Source: CAYUYH01 sp964449175
GTDB lineage: Bacteria; Planctomycetota; Phycisphaerae; SM23-33
NCBI GenBank assembly: GCA_964449175.1
Contig: CAYUYH010000088.1
Span: forward strand, 1-10,023
Direction of reading: 5' to 3'
DNA: 10,023 nt
The translations under genes were made by a program, and so were the position numbers. Below the pieces are notes generated by a model, which worked only from the letters and a program-made list of their open reading frames with translations, was not told where the DNA came from and did not search any database. Shown here one piece after another: positions 1 to 8,060 of the stretch. Position 1 is the stretch's first letter. Each line of letters opens with the position of its first letter.

Positions 1-2466
1 GGCCTTGCTGGCGCCGAAGGTGGCGCGGGCGGATTCCACCTCGACGGCCAACCGCCCGTCGCGCTCGGCGGCGGTGGCGGCCAGCTCGACTGTCAGCGGC
101 GTGCCGGCCGACTTCGCGCCCCCGCCCGGCGCCAGCGAGACGCACTCCATGTCGGTGGCGTCGATTTGCAGCGTGCCGGCGGCTTGGTCGCCTTGCCAGG
201 TGGTGCTGGCCGTCAGCTTCAACGGGCCACTCACCTGCCGAGGCTTCAGCGCCTCAGACAGGGCTGGGCTTGTGCTGGTGAGCTTGCCCGCGTCGTCGGC
301 CAACAGCTCGACCTTGGCCCTGCCTGCCGGTTCCGGCCCCTCGGCGAGGGAGGCCTCGGCCGACAGCCTCCCGGCTGGGAGCGCCGCGCTGAGCGTCAGT
401 TTCGTACGGTCGGCCGGCGGGGCGGTCTCGTCGCGGGCGAAGGCCAGCTCCAGATCGCACTCCTGGTCGGCGGACTTGAGGAAATAGCGTCGCAGGCCGA
501 TCCCGGCTTCATCCAGCCTGGCGGTAAGCCGCCCGCGCGACTGACCGGGTCCGACGGCCAGGGTGAACTCGCCCGCTCCCGCGCCGCTGAGAGACGCGCC
601 CCATCGCCTCATGCCGGTCAGGGCCTCGGCGATCGAGCCGAGATCGTCGGCCTGGACCTGCCCGCCCAGCACAAGCTCGTCGCCGGCGACTTCGGGGGCG
701 ACCAGCGTGAGCGAGCACCTGTCCAGGCTGACGCGTCCCGCGCCGATCGTGATGTCGCCGTCGATGTCGCGCAGCGCTCGCCCGGCCGGATCGACGGTCG
801 CGGCGAGGTCGATTCTCGCGGCTGAGCCCGGCGGCTGGCGGAACAGCCCGTCGATCGCCAGGCCCGCGTCGGCTGGCAGCTCGGCGAGGAAATGCACGCG
901 GGGCGCGGAGGCGCGGTCGATGAACCACCTGCCCGTCAACGGGCCGGCTGAAGCGATCCGCACGGATGAGCCGGTCGCCGCCAGCAGGTCGTTCAGCGAG
1001 TCCCAATCACCGAACTCCCAGTCGCCGTTCCAGGTCATGGCCGCAAGCTCATCCAGCACGGCGGCCAGCTTCTCGCTTCTGTCGCCCTGCCACAGCGCAT
1101 CGCCCAGGGCCCTGATGTCGGCGAGCGCGCCCGCCCCGGAGATGCGGTTGCCGCCAAGCGCCAACTCGCCGCGCTCGATGCTGAGTCGCCAGTTGCGGCG
1201 GTCGAGGCTGGCGGCCAGCTCCGCCGTTAGCGGCCGACCGGCGGGCTTGACCACCAGGCCGTCGCGCGTGACCGTCGCCGGCTGACCGTGCGCGGCGAAT
1301 TCCACATCCAGCTTCACGCCGTCGTACGCGCCGGCCAGCCGCACCTCCACGGGACCTTCGACGGCTACTTCGCCCGGCCCGGCTGCCTTGCCCGTCGCCA
1401 GCGCCGCCAGCGTGCTCGGCTGAAGGTTCCCCTCGACCTGGAGGGTCCGTATCGCCTCCCAGCTCCCGGCCGCGGCTGAGGCGGCTGACAACTTGGCGCT
1501 GCCGGTCAGGCCCGCGCCAGGCAGACGCACGCGGAAGCTGCGAACGTCGATCTCCCCGTCGATCGGGTCGTACGAGGCGTCCACGCCCAGCCCAGCCGTC
1601 GCCAGCACGGGCAGCTGCGGCCCGGACAGCGGCTGCATGTCCAGGTCGGTGACGCTGACATTGCCGCCGACCCGGCTGACCGCGCCGTGGCGGTCCACGG
1701 CCACCTCCGCCCAGCCGCTACAAAGCCCGGAGCACTTGCTCAGGGACAGGGGCAGCAACTCCGTCAGCGGCAGCTGCCCCAGGTCCAGGTTCGAGAAGCT
1801 CAGCTCGGCCACGGCGACCACCGCGCTGTCGTCGCCGCCGCTGAGGCGAAACGTAATCGGCGCCGGCGAGCCCTGTTGCTCCACGGCCGCCGACATCGTG
1901 ACCTGGCCCAGCCAGCCCTGCTCCGCCGGCTCGATCAGCAGCTCGCCTATGCCCAGCCGGATCGGCGCTTCGTGGCGGGGCAGGTAGACCGTGGCCGCGG
2001 CCTGGCGGATGGATATCCGCTCGGGGAACGAGCCGCTGGGGAGATCCTGGAGTGACGCGACGTTCCATCGCCCCTCACCGTCGCACCGGGCCGTGATGCG
2101 CACGCCCTCGACGTCGAGGGTTCGCAGGCGGCCGGACACAATCAGCTTGATCGGCGACAGGTCCGCGGAGATACGGTCGATGGTGAGCATCTCGCCGTCG
2201 CCGCCGAAGCCGGCCGGGGCGCCTATGCTCAGGTGGCTGATCCGCACGCCGTCGCCCCAGCTGAACCGCAGGTCCTCGATGCTGACCGGCGCGTGAATGC
2301 TGTCGGCGAACTGCCTGGCGAGGCGATTGCGGATGTAGTTGCGGGGCAGCCACCACGGCAGGGTCGCGTAGGCGACGACCAGCACAACGGCGGCGACGGC
2401 CGCCGAGCGACAGAGCATCCGCCACCACCGCTTTGCGTATGTCTTGCGAGCTTCCTGCTGTGGCAT
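1..2466 (-). CDS. AsmA-like membrane-anchored envelope protein (C-terminus beyond window)
   Basis: The minus-strand frame opened by the ATG at 2466-2464 has no stop through position 1: 822 codons, partial at the C-terminus. Residues 1-17 are basic (several K/R and two adjacent W) and are followed by one hydrophobic segment at about 20-40, a signal anchor. The next stretch has the layout typical of AsmA/YdbH/TamB-like N-termini: a short basic helix (NYIRNRLARQFA), then a strand signature VSIEDLRFSWGDGV and LSIGAP. The remaining ~700 residues are repetitive beta-strand-like text (V.G.L....L.A...) without catalytic motifs, as in long AsmA-type proteins. These are anchored in the inner membrane, project into the periplasm, and several are implicated in lipid transport to the outer membrane; that role is inferred here. 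The start is bounded by an in-frame stop at 2508-2506 with no other start codon between; the ATG at 2418 (residue 17) is the main alternative. Shine-Dalgarno is poor (GGACAGG, very close). It lies 39 bases after the YchF-like gene, probably cotranscribed. Family assignment rests on N-terminal style and composition. Confidence 0.75.
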   Translation of the reverse strand, partial: MPQQEARKTYAKRWWRMLCRSAAVAAVVLVVAYATLPWWLPRNYIRNRLARQFADSIHAPVSIEDLRFSWGDGVRISHLSIGAPAGFGGDGEMLTIDRISADLSPIKLIVSGRLRTLDVEGVRITARCDGEGRWNVASLQDLPSGSFPERISIRQAAATVYLPRHEAPIRLGIGELLIEPAEQGWLGQVTMSAAVEQQGSPAPITFRLSGGDDSAVVAVAELSFSNLDLGQLPLTELLPLSLSKCSGLCSGWAEVAVDRHGAVSRVGGNVSVTDLDMQPLSGPQLPVLATAGLGVDASYDPIDGEIDVRSFRVRLPGAGLTGSAKLSAASAAAGSWEAIRTLQVEGNLQPSTLAALATGKAAGPGEVAVEGPVEVRLAGAYDGVKLDVEFAAHGQPATVTRDGLVVKPAGRPLTAELAASLDRRNWRLSIERGELALGGNRISGAGALADIRALGDALWQGDRSEKLAAVLDELAAMTWNGDWEFGDWDSLNDLLAATGSSVRIASAGPLTGRWFIDRASAPRVHFLAELPADAGLAIDGLFRQPPGSAARIDLAATVDPAGRALRDIDGDITIGAGRVSLDRCSLTLVAPEVAGDELVLGGQVQADDLGSIAEALTGMRRWGASLSGAGAGEFTLAVGPGQSRGRLTARLDEAGIGLRRYFLKSADQECDLELAFARDETAPPADRTKLTLSAALPAGRLSAEASLAEGPEPAGRAKVELLADDAGKLTSTSPALSEALKPRQVSGPLKLTASTTWQGDQAAGTLQIDATDMECVSLAPGGGAKSAGTPLTVELAATAAERDGRLAVEVESARATFGASKA

Positions 2467-2505
2467 GTCCTGTCCGAGACGCCCAACCGCCGGGCGAGAG
2501 GCAAG

Positions 2506-3576
2506 CTAGACATTGAATCGGAAATTGATCACATCTCCATCCTGCACGATATACGCTTTCCCCTCCAGGCGCACCTTTCCGGCGGCCTTTGCCGCCTTCA
2601 TGTCGCCGGCGGCGCGGAGGTCGTCGAAGGCGACGGTCTCAGCCCTGATGAATCCTCGGGCCATGTCGGTGTGGACATGCCCGGCTGCGGTTACCGCGTC
2701 GGTTCCGGCGGGGATGGACCACGCGCGGCATTCGCTCTTGCCGACGGTCAGGAAGCTCACCATGTTCATCCGGCGGCAGCACGCGGCGATGAGCTTGTCG
2801 CGCGCACCCTCTGCGATGCCTAGCTCGGCCATGAACTCGGCGCGGTCGGCCGGGGGCAATTGCGACAGCTCGGCCTCTATCTTAGCCGACAGTCGCACGC
2901 ACGGCAGCGAGCAAAGCCCCTGCTTCTCGTCGCTGTCGGCCTGCTCGCCGCAATTCAGCACAGCCAGGGCGGGCTTCTGCGAGAGGAAGGCGAAGCTCCG
3001 CAGCAGCTTGTCGTCTTGGGGGTCCGTGACGGCCTGCGAGATCGGCTGGGAGTTCTCCAGCGCCTCGCGGACGCGCTGCATCAGCTCCAGTTCCTTTTCG
3101 TTCTCGCGACGGTGGGGGTTGCCGCTCTTGGCCAAGGCAGCGGTGAGTTTCTCGATTCGCCCGGCGGCCTGCTCCAGGTCGGCGAAGATCATCTCCTCCA
3201 GTAGCTCGCCGACGTCGCCGGCCGGGTCGACGCGCTGGCGGTACGCGGCGACCAGGGAATCATCGAAGCTGCGGACGACGAAGGCGAGCATGTCGCTCTG
3301 CCGCATGGTCGGCCAATGCGCCTTGGCGGCGGTGCGCCCCGACTCACTGGTCAGGTCGAACCCCGGCAGGTCGAGGAACTCCAGCTCGGCCGCGACGGCC
3401 TTGGGGACGCCGTAGTGCTCGGCGAGCCATTCCAGCCGCTCGTCGGGGACCTTGACCACGGCCAGGTGAGGCTGGTCGGGCCTGTGGATGTCCACGTGCG
3501 ACCCGCCGGCCTGCGCGACGGCTGCGAAGACCGAACTCTTGCCGGATTGCGGTGGCCCTACCAAGGCAACTCGCAT
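2506..3576 (-). CDS. Divergent YchF/OLA1-family P-loop ATPase
   Basis: A 356-residue protein, close to the ~363 of E. coli YchF. P-loop GPPQSGKSS at residues 7-15, G3 motif DLPG at 69-72 with a hydrophobic residue (F73) after the Gly as in HAS-type NTPases, and NCGE at 208-211 in place of NKxD, the NxxE signature linked to ATP preference in YchF. A charged helical, probably coiled-coil region covers roughly 95-180. The C-terminal TGS/DUF933-type domain is well conserved: GHVHTDMARGFIRAET and a terminus ending DGDVINFRFNV. Family members bind ribosomes and act in translation or stress responses in the cytoplasm; this is family knowledge. Oddities: the switch I text (canonical NFPFCTI.PN) and the glycine-rich stretch after DxxG (canonical KGASKGEGLGN) are replaced by unrelated residues, so this may be a paralogue rather than the housekeeping YchF. 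The start ATG at 3576 follows a strong Shine-Dalgarno (GGAGGTGA, 5 bases away); a 37-residue longer in-frame start at 3687 would overlap the preceding gene and add non-conserved sequence. Lies 64 bases after the transglutaminase gene. Confidence 0.9.
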   Translation of the reverse strand: MRVALVGPPQSGKSSVFAAVAQAGGSHVDIHRPDQPHLAVVKVPDERLEWLAEHYGVPKAVAAELEFLDLPGFDLTSESGRTAAKAHWPTMRQSDMLAFVVRSFDDSLVAAYRQRVDPAGDVGELLEEMIFADLEQAAGRIEKLTAALAKSGNPHRRENEKELELMQRVREALENSQPISQAVTDPQDDKLLRSFAFLSQKPALAVLNCGEQADSDEKQGLCSLPCVRLSAKIEAELSQLPPADRAEFMAELGIAEGARDKLIAACCRRMNMVSFLTVGKSECRAWSIPAGTDAVTAAGHVHTDMARGFIRAETVAFDDLRAAGDMKAAKAAGKVRLEGKAYIVQDGDVINFRFNV

Positions 3577-3581
3577 TCTCG

Positions 3582-3589
3582 TCACCTCC
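3582..3589 (-). promoter_or_regulatory. Strong Shine-Dalgarno of the YchF-like gene
   Basis: GGAGGTGA on the minus strand, five bases before the ATG at 3576. It is the best ribosome-binding site in the window and decides the start of the YchF-like gene, because the P-loop begins six residues later, as in the family. Confidence 0.8.
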
Positions 3590-3640
3590 GCGCGGCGCAC
3601 AGGGTGGGAGCGTGTCGCAGCCGCGGCCAGGTCAACGTGT

Positions 3641-5902
3641 CTACCACCCAACGCGATGGGAGTCAAACCCGGCGTAGCGGCGCGCAATCGCCGGGTCGGC
3701 TGACTCCGCGAACCTCCCGGCTTGGCGCATGGCGATGGCGAGCTGCTCGGCGGACGGCCTTCGCCCCCCCCACCTGGCCCGGTAGTAGAGCTGGACCAGG
3801 CCCGCCAGATCCTCGCCTGGCAGGGCGAATCGCTCGGCGACCTGGCCAGCTACCTGAAGCGCCGTGCGGTCGGGGCGTGATCCGAGTCCGATGCGTTCCA
3901 TGTCGGCCAGCAAGGCCGGCACGAACGCCAGTTGCCCCCACGGAGCAGCCGACAGGGCCGCTGCCTCGCGACGGCGACGGCGACGGCGGCGGATGATCCG
4001 CACCACGAGCGCCGCCTCCAGCAGCAGCGCCACCAGCCCCAGGCCTGCCGCGAGGCGGATCACCGCCGCGTCGATCTGCCCGTGGAGCAGCAGGTTCACC
4101 AGGCCCGCCTTGACCGCCAGTGCGGCGTGCTTGACAGCCGACCAGGCACTGGCGAGCAGCTTCCTCTGCACGTCGGCGTTGTAGCCCACAACTGTCTTGT
4201 ACCACTCGTACTTCAGCCAGCCCAGGAGTTCGTCCACCCTGGCCAACCAGCCGCCTCGGTCCAGGGCTTGTGCCGAGCCCGGGGTCGCGTCGACAACGAC
4301 CCATCGCCCCTGCCCGTCGTACACCTCCGTCCATGCGTGGGCGTCTCGCTCGCGGACGACGTATTGGCCGTTGGCCGGGTCGCGCTCAGCCGTCAGGAAG
4401 CCCGTCACCAGCCGGGCGGGCACGTCCAGAACACGGCACATCGCGGTCAACGCCGAGGCGAAATACTCGCAGTGCCCCTGCTTCATGTGAAACAGGAAGT
4501 CTTCCACTCCGTCGCGCCTGGGGTCGGCGGTGGAAACGTCAAGCGTGTAGGTGTAGTCCTCGCGAAGCCTGCCGGCTATCTTCCGCGCTATGGCCAGGTT
4601 GAACCGGCTGCTCCTCTCCGCCGGCTCGTCGGCCCTGGCCTGCAACTCGTTGCGACACCATCGCCTGGCCAGATCGGTCACCGCCGGCGGGACGATAACG
4701 GTCTGCGATGGCGGCAGGGCCGAGGGCGGGGCGAAGTGTCCGCGGAGGTACAGCCTCTGCTCGTCGGTGAGCGGCTCGTGCAGCACCGTCACCCTGTAGC
4801 CTATCGGCTTGCCATCCGGCGGGTACGCATCAAGCGTCGCTGTCATCTCCCGGTCCGCGACACACTGCCCGGCCGGCGACTCCCATCTCACGGCTGCCAA
4901 CGGAGCAAACAGGTCGGGCAGCAGGGAAGAGTCCATCGAGATGTCGATAGTCGATGCGTTGTCCGCCCCCGCGATCGGCGGCGGCTCGGAGGGCGGCAGG
5001 CGCCGCACGTCATCCAGCGGCCGCCAGCCGGAATCCCTGTATCGCTGGAGCACGCGCCCCCGCAGATACAACATGTCCGTGCCGGCCTGCCGGTCCCTTT
5101 CGCCGAATGTAAGCCGCATCACTTCCTTGTCGCTGAGCTGTAGCTTGCGCGGCTCGCCAAGGTGGACCTCGCTGCTGTAGCCCGTGACGGACATGGTCCA
5201 TCCGCCGAACCACCGGCCCGCTCCGATGTCCGTCTCCCGCGGCATGAACACAAAGACAGCCAACGCGGCGGCGACCATCCAGAGAATCGTGGCAGTCAGC
5301 TTTGTCGCCAGCGCCCTGCCGGGCCATTCGCGAATGACGTTCCACGCCACCTGCGACGCGCTGAGCGGGGCGGACTCGCTCGCTAGCCGCTCGCCGGCAG
5401 CGGCATCGAGCCCCCGCTTGACGGTCAGGATCATCGCCGCATAGGCGGCGAGCACTACATAGACGACGAGCGCGCCCGCGAACCAGATCGACTGTGTGTA
5501 GAGCGCCGCAGCCACCACCGTCAGCACGCTCAGGGCCAGCATCTGCACGTAATCGCGGTTGGTCTTCCGCTCGAAGAGCTTGCAGACCTGGATGAGGATC
5601 ATGAAGTGCGCCAGGGCCACCGGGCCCGGGGCGTCCGTGCCGAAGCTCTCCAGGGCCAATATCACCAACGCCCCCACGACGGCCAGGTTCACCCACAGCC
5701 GGCTGACGTACACTTCGTGCAGCCGCTCGACCGCGAGCAGGTTCACCACGACGCCGAAGGTGCTGACCGCCAGATAGAACAGGTTGCCCTCCGCCAGGCT
5801 GAAGACAACCGAGCTGAGCCAGATCGTCGCCAGCAGCGGCCGCTCCAGGCGCCGGCGGGCCTTGAGCGCGATTTCAGCCTCGCTAAAGCTCCTCAGCGGC
5901 AT
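3641..5902 (-). CDS. TgpA-type membrane transglutaminase-like protein (DUF3488-transglutaminase core-DUF4129)
   Basis: A 753-residue inner-membrane protein with the full TgpA architecture. The N-terminal region (about 24-162) holds several hydrophobic segments with the family text (LIQVCKLFERKTNRDYVQM at ~103-121, LALSVLTVVAAALY after it), and another membrane segment lies at ~205-222. A large extracytoplasmic part follows. The transglutaminase core has an intact triad: Cys478 in GHCEYFASA, His522 in DAHAWTEVY and Asp538 in VVVDATPGS. A further membrane helix at ~610-632 is followed by eight consecutive arginines (positive-inside anchor) and a cytoplasmic DUF4129-like tail including LVQLYYRARWGG. 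Family members are thought to process or crosslink periplasmic or cell-wall proteins; Pseudomonas TgpA is reported as essential. The substrate is unknown. Its ATG overlaps the DUF58 stop by one base (TGATG), with Shine-Dalgarno GGAGGAGG inside the last DUF58 codons, so the two are translationally coupled. The domain identity is very secure; whether the enzyme is a transglutaminase or a protease is not. Confidence 0.95.
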   Translation of the reverse strand: MPLRSFSEAEIALKARRRLERPLLATIWLSSVVFSLAEGNLFYLAVSTFGVVVNLLAVERLHEVYVSRLWVNLAVVGALVILALESFGTDAPGPVALAHFMILIQVCKLFERKTNRDYVQMLALSVLTVVAAALYTQSIWFAGALVVYVVLAAYAAMILTVKRGLDAAAGERLASESAPLSASQVAWNVIREWPGRALATKLTATILWMVAAALAVFVFMPRETDIGAGRWFGGWTMSVTGYSSEVHLGEPRKLQLSDKEVMRLTFGERDRQAGTDMLYLRGRVLQRYRDSGWRPLDDVRRLPPSEPPPIAGADNASTIDISMDSSLLPDLFAPLAAVRWESPAGQCVADREMTATLDAYPPDGKPIGYRVTVLHEPLTDEQRLYLRGHFAPPSALPPSQTVIVPPAVTDLARRWCRNELQARADEPAERSSRFNLAIARKIAGRLREDYTYTLDVSTADPRRDGVEDFLFHMKQGHCEYFASALTAMCRVLDVPARLVTGFLTAERDPANGQYVVRERDAHAWTEVYDGQGRWVVVDATPGSAQALDRGGWLARVDELLGWLKYEWYKTVVGYNADVQRKLLASAWSAVKHAALAVKAGLVNLLLHGQIDAAVIRLAAGLGLVALLLEAALVVRIIRRRRRRRREAAALSAAPWGQLAFVPALLADMERIGLGSRPDRTALQVAGQVAERFALPGEDLAGLVQLYYRARWGGRRPSAEQLAIAMRQAGRFAESADPAIARRYAGFDSHRVGW

Positions 5903-7071
5903 CAGGCCTCCTCCGCGGCGGCGAGCGCGTTGTCCTCGAACACAGTCGGAAGCTGCGCGCCGGTGATGACCGTGAGGTTGCGGCAGAGCCTGCGGATTCT
6001 CGACAGCGCGGCGGCGTTCGCCTCGGCCGGGTCGGCGGTGATGACGATCGCCTGGGCCTTGTCGAGTTGGACTCGGCGGACGGCGGCCAGCGTATCGCCG
6101 AGCGTGCGCTCCGTGTTCAGGTCGATGTCGGCCAGGGCGTCCAGCAGGCGATGCAGCTGCCCCCTCCCGGGCCCGGGCGACAGGACGGCAACCTCGTCAG
6201 CGTACGCCAAGGCCAGGCCGACCCTGTATCCGCGGAACAGCGCGTGCTCGACCAGTGTCCCGGCGAAACGTATCGCCTGCTCGCGGGCCGACCACGCCGG
6301 GGCCGAGGAATCAGCCAGGTGCGTGTCCAGTATGATCCACAGCACCTCCGGCGTGGGGCGGCACATCTCGCGGACGACCGGCACGCGTCGGGTAGCCGAC
6401 CGCCGCCAGTGAATCCACCGCGGATTGTCGTCGGGGCGATACTCGCGCAGGCCGAAGAACTCGTCCTGCCCGCCGGTGACCTGCGTGGGCGGCCCGGCGG
6501 AGACCTCCACGGCGCCCTGGTGCAGCATCCGCCGCTTGAGCCTGCCCCGCGCCGGCCAGATCGCCAGGCTGTGCCGCAGGTCGACAACCCTGGATGCCCT
6601 CACCAGCCCGAAGGGAAAGCTGCTGGTCATCCGCGCGCCGGCGAGCTTCATCCGCCCGCGACGGCGAGCGACGAACCTGGCCCCCGAGCGGAACACGCCC
6701 CCGCCCCGAAGGTGCGCGCAGAAGCCGCGCGCGCTGGCGATGCCCGCCGCCGGCAGCTCCTCGACCTGTAGCGCCAGGCAGGATGCCCGCCGCTTGTTGA
6801 CGAGATAGTAGCCGAGGTGGACCGTCTGATTCTGCCAGGCCTGGGAGGGCGCCTCTCGCTCGAGGCTGACTGCCCGCAACATCCTGTGCGGCAGGATGCC
6901 CGATGCCGCCATGGCCCCGATCATCGCCCCAAAGATCATGAACAGCATGGAGAACTGGCCCTTGATGGCCCCGGCCAGCACCACCACGGCCACGATCATG
7001 AATACCCATCCCGCCCTGGTCAGCCTCAGCCGCACTGGCCCCGCCCTGGAACTGGTCGACCCGCTGCCCAT
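5902..7071 (-). CDS. DUF58 domain membrane protein
   Basis: A 389-residue protein. Residues ~22-60 form two hydrophobic segments (VFMIVAVVVLAGAI, then FMIFGAMIGAMAASGIL), placing it in the inner membrane. A beta-rich region follows, then the DUF58 signature at about 205-222: FFGLREYRPDDNPR followed by WIHWRRSA. The C-terminal third looks like a von Willebrand A fold (VLWIILDTHLAD, later AIVITADPAEA), but the metal site is degenerate: D249 is followed by T-H-L-A rather than the DxSxS pattern. DUF58 proteins are regularly encoded beside MoxR ATPases and TgpA-type transglutaminases and are thought to be MoxR partners; no biochemical activity is established. The ATG at 7071 was chosen because it follows AGAGG by four bases and sits 17 bases after the MoxR stop; the in-frame ATG at 7194 would overlap the MoxR gene by more than 100 bases and adds a polar, non-family N-terminus. 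The stop overlaps the next start. Confidence 0.93.
   Translation of the reverse strand: MGSGSTSSRAGPVRLRLTRAGWVFMIVAVVVLAGAIKGQFSMLFMIFGAMIGAMAASGILPHRMLRAVSLEREAPSQAWQNQTVHLGYYLVNKRRASCLALQVEELPAAGIASARGFCAHLRGGGVFRSGARFVARRRGRMKLAGARMTSSFPFGLVRASRVVDLRHSLAIWPARGRLKRRMLHQGAVEVSAGPPTQVTGGQDEFFGLREYRPDDNPRWIHWRRSATRRVPVVREMCRPTPEVLWIILDTHLADSSAPAWSAREQAIRFAGTLVEHALFRGYRVGLALAYADEVAVLSPGPGRGQLHRLLDALADIDLNTERTLGDTLAAVRRVQLDKAQAIVITADPAEANAAALSRIRRLCRNLTVITGAQLPTVFEDNALAAAEEA
5907..5914 (-). promoter_or_regulatory. Shine-Dalgarno of the transglutaminase gene, inside the DUF58 coding end
   Basis: GGAGGAGG on the minus strand, four bases before the ATG at 5902. It is formed by the Ala-Glu-Glu-Ala codons that end the DUF58 protein, so the coding sequence doubles as the ribosome-binding site for the overlapping downstream gene. 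Confidence 0.75.
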
Positions 7072-7088
7072 GATACCTCTGCAAGCTG

Positions 7089-8024
7089 CTACACTGGAAC
7101 GGGTATGGTCTTGAGTATCTTCTCGAGGACGGCCTCGGCTGTGCCGCTGCCGCCATCGTGTCTCAGGTCTCGTGTCATCAGGCGGTGGGCCCACACGCCG
7201 ACGGCCAGGTCCCGCACGTCGTCCGGCACGACGTAGTCCCGCCCGTCCAGCAGGGCCGAGGCCTTCGCCGCCTGGGCCATCGCCAGCGTGCCCCTGGGCG
7301 ACAGTCCGATGGCCAGCTCCTCGTCGCGCCGCGTCGCCTCGGCGATGGCCAGGATGTAGTCCGTGATGGCATCGTCGATGGTCACGGCCAGGACCTTCTC
7401 CTGTATCGCGACGACGTCAGCCGCCGTCATCACCGGCCCAAGGTTCACCAGCCGCGTCCGCGCCGGCTGAGTGGCCAGTATCTCCCGCTCGGTCTCCTTG
7501 TCCGGGTAGCCGATGGCTATGCGGATCATGAAGCGGTCGAGCTGGTTCTCCGGCAGGAAGTACGTGCCCTCGAACTCGTAGGGATTCTGCGTGGCCAGGA
7601 CCATGAACGGCGGGCCGAGCGGGTGTGTCTGCCCGTCGGCGGTGACCTGGGCCTCGTTCATCGCCTCCAGCAGGGCGCTCTGCGTTCGCGGGGTGGTGCG
7701 GTTGATCTCGTCGACCAGCACGATCTGCGCGAAGATGGGCCCGGGCTTGAAGGTGAACTGGCCGGTGTTGGAGTCGTAGATGCTGACGCCCAGGATATCG
7801 CTGGGCAACAGGTCGGGCGTGAGCTGGATGCGGTTGAACGTGCAGTCGATGCTCTTGGCGACTGCACGGGTCAGGATGGTCTTGCCGACGCCGGGCACGT
7901 CCTCCAGCAGCACGTGCCCCCGCGCCAGCAGTGCCACCAGCACGCGTCGGATGGCCTCGTCCTTGCCGAAGAACACCGAACGCACGTTCTGCCGCAGGTC
8001 CGTGAGTTTCTTGTCGTGGTCCAT
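7089..8024 (-). CDS. MoxR-family AAA+ ATPase
   Basis: A 311-residue cytoplasmic AAA+ ATPase, normal length for MoxR. Walker A is EDVPGVGKT (41-49), Walker B IVLVDEINR (101-109), sensor 1 lies in ATQNP (Asn147), the family motif LPENQLDRFM is at ~157-166 (usually LPEAQLDRFM), and the sensor-2 region is LSPRGTLAMAQAAKA. The MoxR insert QLTPDLLPSDILG is at 67-79. MoxR ATPases act as chaperone-like machines that activate or assemble partner proteins, usually with VWA or DUF58 proteins encoded alongside; here the DUF58 gene follows by 17 bases, so it is the obvious partner. The start ATG at 8024 has GAGGGGAG just upstream and gives the expected N-terminus (FGKDEAIRRVLVALL at 19-33). It is the first gene of the minus-strand unit and has a candidate extended -10 promoter about 40 bases upstream. 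The protein's specific target is not known. Confidence 0.97.
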   Translation of the reverse strand: MDHDKKLTDLRQNVRSVFFGKDEAIRRVLVALLARGHVLLEDVPGVGKTILTRAVAKSIDCTFNRIQLTPDLLPSDILGVSIYDSNTGQFTFKPGPIFAQIVLVDEINRTTPRTQSALLEAMNEAQVTADGQTHPLGPPFMVLATQNPYEFEGTYFLPENQLDRFMIRIAIGYPDKETEREILATQPARTRLVNLGPVMTAADVVAIQEKVLAVTIDDAITDYILAIAEATRRDEELAIGLSPRGTLAMAQAAKASALLDGRDYVVPDDVRDLAVGVWAHRLMTRDLRHDGGSGTAEAVLEKILKTIPVPV

Positions 8025-8060
8025 CAGCTCCCCTCGCGGGATGGTCCTTGGCTGGAGCGG

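Noticed and set aside
5..2296. Several plus-strand open frames over the AsmA-like gene
   Set aside because: Fragmented, overlapping, Arg/Ser/Pro-rich, while the minus strand has one uninterrupted 822-codon frame with a proper membrane anchor.
3577..3687. Longer N-terminus for the YchF-like protein (start at 3687)
   Set aside because: It would overlap the transglutaminase gene, adds 37 non-conserved residues, and ignores the strong Shine-Dalgarno before the ATG at 3576.
3932..5143. Open frame of 403 codons on the plus strand opposite the transglutaminase
   Set aside because: It lies fully inside a gene with an intact catalytic triad and has Arg/Gly/Val-rich text with no recognisable domain.
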